Assembly: GCA_030628805.1 (NCBI GenBank)
Contig: DAOVQG010000174.1
Location: 1-9,978 of the forward strand
DNA: 9,978 nucleotides
Direction of reading: 5' to 3'
From: JAGMDK01 sp023128695
GTDB lineage: Bacteria; Planctomycetota; Phycisphaerae; UBA1845; Fen-1342
Part shown: positions 6,338 to 9,978 of the stretch, in pieces
Position numbering within the stretch: position 1 is the first letter of the stretch
Layout: the number at the start of each line of letters is the position of its first letter
The notes under the pieces: model-generated
What the model was told of the DNA's origin: nothing
What the model saw: only the letters and a program-made list of their open reading frames with translations
Databases searched by the model: none
Program-made: the position numbers and the translations under genes

Positions 6338-6573
6338 AAAACACCCTCGCTGACGGCGTAGCCGACCTCGAGACGCTGCCGAGCGACCACGTTTGCGGGC
6401 ACGTCATTTCATCCGAGTTCGATGGCAAGGACTACGAGACGCGTCGCGCGCGCGTCCGAGACATGCTTGATAAAGCCGTTGACAGTAAAGCGCTTACATC
6501 GGAAGAATTACTGCGAATCAGTACCTTGCTGACCTATACTCCCGAGGAGTGGTCGGCAACATTGGAAATATAA
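6301..6573 (+). CDS. Small BolA-like protein paired with the HEPN gene
   Basis: The protein has 90 residues, with GGAG at 6290-6293 before ATG 6301. It overlaps the HEPN gene by 37 bp, so the two are probably translated together. The pattern follows BolA/IbaG proteins: an N-terminal helix LAEKLQTIIENTL, then HVISSEFDGKDY (34-45), then RRARVRDML (48-56), and finally ISTLLTYTPEEW (73-84), equivalent to the BolA ending that reads HAxSxxxYTPxEW. The conserved BolA histidine just before the last strand, used with glutaredoxins for iron-sulfur binding, is replaced by Leu (about L71). A loop with H30, C32 and H34 might provide other ligands. By inference it may have lost the glutaredoxin role and act as a partner or antitoxin of the HEPN protein. 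A match to BolA by eye over 90 residues is suggestive, not proof. Confidence 0.6.
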   Translation: MDTLAEKLQTIIENTLADGVADLETLPSDHVCGHVISSEFDGKDYETRRARVRDMLDKAVDSKALTSEELLRISTLLTYTPEEWSATLEI

Positions 6574-6604
6574 GACTAACAGCATCGACACAGGAGCAAT
6601 ATCA

Positions 6605-8236
6605 GTGGCAGCGAAACAAATTGCATACGAAATGGAAGCCCGCGAGGCGATCCGCCGCGGGGTGAATCAGCTTTCCAAGGCGGTCAAAGTGACTCTCGGC
6701 CCGCGCGGGCGGAACGTCGTGCTCGAAAAATCGTTCGGCGCCCCAACCGTCACCAAGGACGGCGTCACCGTCGCCAAGGAAATCGAGCTCGACGATGCCT
6801 ATGAGAACATGGGTGCCCAGATGGTCAAGGAAGTCGCGTCCAAGACCTCCTCGGTCGCCGGCGACGGCACCACCACCGCTACAATCTACGCCGAGTCGAT
6901 CTTCGAGGAAGGTCTCAAGAACTTGGCCGCCGGAGCGAACTCCATGGAGTTGCGGCGGGGCGTGGATATGGCCGTCGAAGCGGTCGTTGAGGCACTCCAG
7001 GGCATGTCTGTGCCCGTCAAGGGCAAGCAGCAGATCGCCCAGGTCGGCATGTGCGCCGCCAACCAGGACAAGGAAATCGGCGACAAGATCGCCGAGGCCA
7101 TGGATAAGGTTGGCAAGGACGGCGTGATCACGGTCGAAGAGGGCAAGAGCATCGACACCATCGTCGATCTGGTCGAGGGCATGCAGTTCGACAAGGGCTA
7201 CATCTCGCCGCACTTCGTCAACAAGCCCGAATCCATGGAGGTCGTGCTCGAAAACGCCTTTGTCCTGATCCACGAGAAGAAGATCGCCACGGTCAAGGAC
7301 CTGCTGCCGCTGCTCGAAAAGGTGGCCAAGGCCGGCAAGCCGTTGCTGATCGTCGCCGAGGACGTCGAGGGCGAGGCCCTGGCGACCATGGTGCTCAACA
7401 AGCTCCGCGGCATCCTCCAGTGCGTCTGCGTCAAGGCCCCCGGCTTCGGCGACCGCCGTAAGTCCATGCTCGAGGACATCGCCGTTCTGACCGGCGGCAC
7501 GGCTGTGTTCGAGGACCTCGGCATCAACCTCGAAAAGCTCGAGATGAACGACCTCGGCCGGGCCAAGCGGATCATCGTCGATAAAGAGAATTGCACGCTC
7601 ATCGAGGGAGCCGGCGATACTCCCGACATCAAGGGTCGCATCGAGGCCATCAAGAACGAGATCGAGCTGACGACCAGCGACTACGACCGCGAGAAGCTCG
7701 AAGAGCGGCTGGCCAAGCTCTCGGGCGGCGTGGCTCAGATCAACGTCGGTGCCGCGACCGAGGTCGAGATGAAAGAGAAGAAGGCCCGCGTCGAGGACGC
7801 CTTGCATGCCTGCCGGGCCGCGGTCGAAGAGGGCATCCTCCCCGGCGGCGGCGTGGCCGTGCTGCGGATCGACGAGGCCCTGGACGCGACCTACAAGAAG
7901 GCCCGCGGCGACGGCAAGACCGGCGTCGAGATTGTCCGCCGGGCGTTGCGTTCGCCGATCAAGCAGATCGCCGAGAACGCCGGCCTGGACGGCTCGATCG
8001 TCTGCCAGAAGGTGCAGGAAGCCAAGGACCAGAACTTCGGCTACAACGCCCTGACGGGCGAATACGGCGACATGGTCAAGATGGGCGTGATCGTCCCTCT
8101 GAAGGTGGAGCGCGTGGCGTTAGAAAACGCCGCCTCGGTTGCTGGTTTGTTACTGACCACGGACGCGATCATCAGCGAGATCAAGGAAAAGGACGACAAG
8201 CCCGCCATGCCCGGCGGCGGCATGCCGGGCATGTAA
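6605..8236 (+). CDS. groEL: Chaperonin GroEL (Hsp60)
   Basis: The full-length protein has 543 residues and starts at GTG 6605, with AGGAG (6592-6596) eight bases upstream. It forms the 14-mer ATP-driven folding chamber that works with GroES. The catalytic and nucleotide residues sit at the same numbers as in E. coli: D52 in TKDGVTV, D87 in GDGTTT (86-91) and D398 in VEDALHA. LGPRGRN (31-37) and GGGVAVLR after ILPG are also typical, and the apical-domain stretch LLIVAEDVEGEALATMVLNKLRG is intact. The C-terminus ends GGGMPGM, a short version of the flexible Gly/Met tail. There are no frameshifts or missing motifs, so it should be functional. It follows the BolA-like gene by 31 bp with no convincing promoter of its own, which suggests co-transcription from groES. 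Codon use is strongly GC-biased, as expected for a highly expressed gene here. Confidence 0.98.
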   Translation: MAAKQIAYEMEAREAIRRGVNQLSKAVKVTLGPRGRNVVLEKSFGAPTVTKDGVTVAKEIELDDAYENMGAQMVKEVASKTSSVAGDGTTTATIYAESIFEEGLKNLAAGANSMELRRGVDMAVEAVVEALQGMSVPVKGKQQIAQVGMCAANQDKEIGDKIAEAMDKVGKDGVITVEEGKSIDTIVDLVEGMQFDKGYISPHFVNKPESMEVVLENAFVLIHEKKIATVKDLLPLLEKVAKAGKPLLIVAEDVEGEALATMVLNKLRGILQCVCVKAPGFGDRRKSMLEDIAVLTGGTAVFEDLGINLEKLEMNDLGRAKRIIVDKENCTLIEGAGDTPDIKGRIEAIKNEIELTTSDYDREKLEERLAKLSGGVAQINVGAATEVEMKEKKARVEDALHACRAAVEEGILPGGGVAVLRIDEALDATYKKARGDGKTGVEIVRRALRSPIKQIAENAGLDGSIVCQKVQEAKDQNFGYNALTGEYGDMVKMGVIVPLKVERVALENAASVAGLLLTTDAIISEIKEKDDKPAMPGGGMPGM

Positions 8237-8487
8237 TGTAATTCCTGTGGAGCCTGTGGCACCCATAGGGCCTGTGGCACCGGCTTCCAGCCGGTGATGT
8301 AGCGTTGGGGCTCCGTCCCCAACGTGCCGTCCGAACGTAGCGGCCGCCCCCCGTGGCGGCCGTCTTCGTAGCGTCGGGTCTCCGAGCCTGACGAATGTAG
8401 CGGCCGGGCTCCGCACCGGCCGAGGCAATGTAGCGGCAGGCGGCTCGCCGGCCGTCGGAGAACACTGCTCGCAGAGCAGTGGCACCC
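8237..8487 (+). repeat. Cluster of about seven hairpin repeats after groEL
   Basis: Hairpins with different stems follow one another: 8278-8296 (CACCGGC/GCCGGTG), 8303-8324 (CGTTGGGG/CCCCAACG), 8341-8362 (CGGCCGCC/GGCGGCCG), 8372-8393 (GU pairs), 8401-8422 (CGGCCGG arms), a poor one near 8434-8454, and 8463-8481 (CACTGCTC/GAGCAGTG). Five are introduced by GTAGCG (8299, 8337, 8368, 8397, 8430) at 29-38 base intervals, and several share the loop CTCCG. The flanks carry GTGGCACCC (8256-8264, 8479-8487). The spacing and changing stems rule out a CRISPR array. The cluster may also end groEL transcription, since no T-run terminator is seen. I see no gene in 8237-8657. Confidence 0.8.
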
Positions 8488-8536
8488 AGCCACACACTTT
8501 CTCGGCAATGCCACTTGCCGAAGACGACAAGGAATT

Positions 8537-8600
8537 AAGTATGGTGTCCCTGGTTTTTGAAGTATGGTGTCCCTGGTTTTTGTGGTGTCCCTGGATTTTG
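8537..8600 (+). repeat. 23-bp tandem repeat, two and a half copies
   Basis: Two perfect 23-bp copies abut at 8537-8559 and 8560-8582, each containing TATGGTGTCCCTGG followed by a T-run. A third partial copy at 8583-8600 lacks the first five bases and has one T-to-A change. The cluster lies upstream of the next gene. It may be a dispersed element junction or slippage product; no protein-binding function is recognised. Confidence 0.85.
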
Positions 8601-8657
8601 TATCTGAAGAGCGCGCAGGACTTGGCCCGGCGCAGACCTTGTTAGATTGGGGATGAG

Positions 8658-9494
8658 ATGTCCGACGCGATCCTCACCATCTTGTCGTCAGCGATACCAG
8701 GCGGGCTGGTTGCTGGGGCGATTGTGTTCCTATTCAGGAGTTGGATAGCTGAGCGGCTTCGCCAGTCAATCGCTCATGAGTACGCACAGAAGCTGGAGAC
8801 ATTCAAGGCCCAGCACGTTGCCGCAACCGAACGTCTTCGTGCGGAACTTGCCGAGAAAGCGGCCACCGCGGCCGTGGCGACGTCGACAATGACGGCTACT
8901 CACCTTGCTGCGTATGATCGTAGGCTTGCAGCAATGGAAACCATCTGGCGAAAGACGGTGGAGCTCCGGGGCCGAGTTCCACGGTTCGTCGGCCCCTCCG
9001 ATTTCTTTCTCCCGGAAGAGTATGAAGGGTACTTCACGAAACTCGAGACGCAGCGATTGCTGCAGGGCTACAGCCTTGACTCTATCATTGAGAGACTGGG
9101 GTGCGACGATCGCGAGCCGGATCAGGCACGAGCTTTCGCCGGGGATAGGCTGTATGGATTATTCTACTTCTACAGGGCCCTGATCGGGCGAGTGTCTCTG
9201 GTTCTCATTCGCAATCATGAAAAGGGGAGTTATGGTCCGTGGCATACGGATGCGACCGTACGATCGCATCTCAAGGCGGTTCTTGACTCTGAGGAGTTGT
9301 CAGAATTCGATGGCATGGCGCTTGGCCGGTTTCAGTGGATATGCAACACAATTCAAGAGAAGATGGTCGACCACATCGCTAGAGTTCTCTCGGGTGAGGA
9401 GTCCGCGATGGAGGGGCTTGAACAAGCGAAGAGAATCAGAGCAGCGATGGCGAAAGACAAATCGGGACGGTCCGCCGATGAAGCAGCCATGTAG
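8658..9494 (+). CDS. Membrane-anchored coiled-coil protein of unknown function
   Basis: The protein has 278 residues, and I do not recognise the family. An N-terminal hydrophobic helix (about 8-27, ILSSAIPGGLVAGAIVFLF) should anchor it in the membrane. It is followed by a charged helix from about 30 to 70 (IAERLRQSIAHEYAQKLETF, then ATERLRAELAEKA) that is likely a coiled coil. The rest is soluble and mixed, with an aromatic patch YGLFYFYRAL and two Cys residues that form no metal motif. The tail is charged and probably disordered. A weak GGGG lies about five bases before the ATG. The base composition is visibly less GC-rich than that of groEL, it is flanked by repeats on both sides, and it has its own terminator, so it may be acquired accessory DNA. 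Small anchored proteins of this kind occur in phage and defence regions, but nothing here assigns such a role. Confidence 0.7.
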   Translation: MSDAILTILSSAIPGGLVAGAIVFLFRSWIAERLRQSIAHEYAQKLETFKAQHVAATERLRAELAEKAATAAVATSTMTATHLAAYDRRLAAMETIWRKTVELRGRVPRFVGPSDFFLPEEYEGYFTKLETQRLLQGYSLDSIIERLGCDDREPDQARAFAGDRLYGLFYFYRALIGRVSLVLIRNHEKGSYGPWHTDATVRSHLKAVLDSEELSEFDGMALGRFQWICNTIQEKMVDHIARVLSGEESAMEGLEQAKRIRAAMAKDKSGRSADEAAM

Positions 9495-9557
9495 GTCGGG
9501 TCATCGACCCAACACTCTCCTCTCTATTTCGTATACAGCTGAAACCGTAGAAGAAAG

Positions 9558-9587
9558 ACATGGCCACGCAAGCATGGCCATGTTTTT
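9558..9587 (+). terminator. Intrinsic terminator after the coiled-coil gene
   Basis: ACATGGCCA (9558-9566) and TGGCCATGT (9575-9583) form a perfect nine-base stem with an eight-base loop, followed directly by further T residues to 9587. It sits 64 bases after the stop at 9494 and closes that transcription unit. Confidence 0.85.
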
Positions 9588-9649
9588 ATCCCACTATTTC
9601 AGCGGGTTCACAAGTGGCGCGATCATGTCGTTCTCGCCACGTTCTCAAA

Positions 9650-9680
9650 ATGCCCACGACAAGCGTGGGGCATGGCACCC
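9650..9680. repeat. Hairpin repeat with TGGCACCC tail
   Basis: ATGCCCACG (9650-9658) pairs with CGTGGGGCAT (9664-9673), with one bulged base, around ACAAG. The element ends TGGCACCC (9673-9680), the same tail found at 8257-8264 and 8480-8487. Hairpins ending in this tail are a recurrent planctomycete-style intergenic repeat. The next small open frame starts inside it. Confidence 0.65.
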
Positions 9681-9833
9681 GCCGCCGATCAGAACCCCGA
9701 GCGTAAGCGACGGGCCAGACACGCGGCGGCGCCCGACAGTGTGGGGCCGGTCGCTCACGCTCGCGGTTCTGATCGGGAGCTCGACCTACAATCTGACGAC
9801 GAAGTCCGCATCGTCGAGGAGGCGACGCAATGA
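9672..9833 (+). CDS. Small ORF, first copy of the duplicated segment
   Basis: This is an open frame of 53 codons from ATG 9672 to TGA 9833. The peptide is highly charged: a basic block PERKRRARH, an Ala/Pro hinge, then an acidic end with DLQSDDEVRIVEEATQ. It is nearly identical, from residue 4 on, to the beginning of the next frame. The ATG lies inside the TGGCACCC hairpin repeat and only GGGG is nearby as a ribosome site. It may therefore be a by-product of the duplication or the tail of a longer ancestral frame rather than a real gene. No family is recognised. Confidence 0.3.
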   Translation: MAPAADQNPERKRRARHAAAPDSVGPVAHARGSDRELDLQSDDEVRIVEEATQ

Positions 9834-9978
9834 GTGATGCCGCCGATCAGTACCCCGAGCGTAAGCGACGGGCCAGACACGCGGCGGCGCCCGACGGTGT
9901 GGGGCCGGTCGCTTACGCTCGCGGTTCTGATCGGGAGCTCGACCTACAATCTGACGACGAAGTCCGCATCGTCGAGGA
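9681..9978. repeat. 158-bp tandem duplication with internal 26-bp inverted repeats
   Basis: The segment from 9681 recurs from 9839 with a period of 158 bp and only three differences in the 140 bases that can be compared (A/T at 9692, A/G at 9738, C/T at 9757). The second copy is cut by the window edge. Each copy contains 26-base arms, 9686-9711 with 9750-9775 and 9844-9869 with 9908-9933, pairing at 24 of 26 positions. The arms contain CGAGCGTAAGCGAC or its complement. The element may continue beyond the window. Confidence 0.9.
9830..9978 (+). CDS. Partial ORF, second copy of the duplicated segment
   Basis: ATG 9830 is preceded by GAGGAGG (9816-9822), a near-perfect ribosome site seven bases upstream, and its first bases overlap the stop of the preceding small frame (ATGA). 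The frame stays open to the window edge, giving 49 codons. The peptide begins MSDAADQYPERKRRARH, has an Ala/Pro hinge and runs into ELDLQSDDEVRIVE. It repeats the peptide at 9672-9833 almost exactly. The good ribosome site makes this the likelier true gene start. Function is unknown, and the rest of the protein lies outside the window. Confidence 0.5.
   Translation, partial: MSDAADQYPERKRRARHAAAPDGVGPVAYARGSDRELDLQSDDEVRIVE

Noticed and set aside
6569..6574. TATAAG as a -10 box giving groEL its own promoter
   Set aside because: No -35-like sequence lies at the right distance, and the box overlaps the stop codon of the BolA-like gene. Chance occurrence is likely.
6602..7807. Long open frame antisense to groEL
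   Set aside because: It is the shadow of the strongly GC-biased groEL codons. The peptide is low-complexity and rich in Leu, Asp, Gly and His, and there is no ribosome site.
8237..8600. CRISPR array
   Set aside because: The repeated units are hairpins with changing stems and uneven 29-38 base spacing, or direct tandem repeats with no spacers. No cas genes are present.
9217..9837. Open frame overlapping the end of the coiled-coil gene and the duplication
   Set aside because: It runs through an intrinsic terminator and several hairpin repeats and has no ribosome site or recognisable domain. It is an alternative-frame artefact.

Overview
The window is GC-rich bacterial chromosome, most likely from a planctomycete or close relative. 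The reasons are indirect: short GC-rich palindromic repeats of the GCGGGC-TGAA-GCCCGC and TGGCACCC-tailed kinds fill the intergenic space, an ECF sigma factor is paired with a one-pass anti-sigma-like protein, Shine-Dalgarno use is patchy, and GroEL is a standard bacterial type I protein. No rRNA, tRNA, CRISPR array or transposase gene is visible.

Region 1 (1-2739, + strand) opens with palindromic repeats, then a three-gene unit: an ECF sigma factor (173-781), a membrane-anchored anti-sigma-like protein that overlaps it by four bases (778-1320), and a secreted or anchored PDZ-domain protein with a coiled coil and no protease domain (1333-2739). This looks like a self-contained envelope-sensing module. 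Region 2 (2687-4381, - strand) is a TolC-type outer-membrane lipoprotein whose 3' end overlaps the PDZ gene tail to tail by 53 bp.

Region 3 (4382-5487) holds a palindromic element, a small divergent hemerythrin-like protein (4711-5175) and a 312-bp control region. That control region contains a near-consensus sigma-54 (-24/-12) promoter and no CIRCE element.

Region 4 (5488-8236) is the chaperonin locus. groES and groEL are separated by two extra genes on the same strand: a HEPN-fold protein starting at TTG (5858-6337) and, overlapping it by 37 bp, a small BolA-like protein that has lost the conserved BolA histidine (6301-6573). The promoter and gene order suggest one groES-HEPN-BolA-like-groEL transcript under RpoN and an enhancer-binding activator. 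This is the most unusual arrangement in the window.

Region 5 (8237-9978) is accessory-looking. It has a cluster of hairpins with different stems but a common leader and loop, a 23-bp tandem repeat, a membrane-anchored coiled-coil protein of unknown function (8658-9494) with a clear intrinsic terminator, and a 158-bp tandem duplication running off the window edge. Both copies of that duplication are open for translation, and the copies are joined by an ATGA stop/start overlap.
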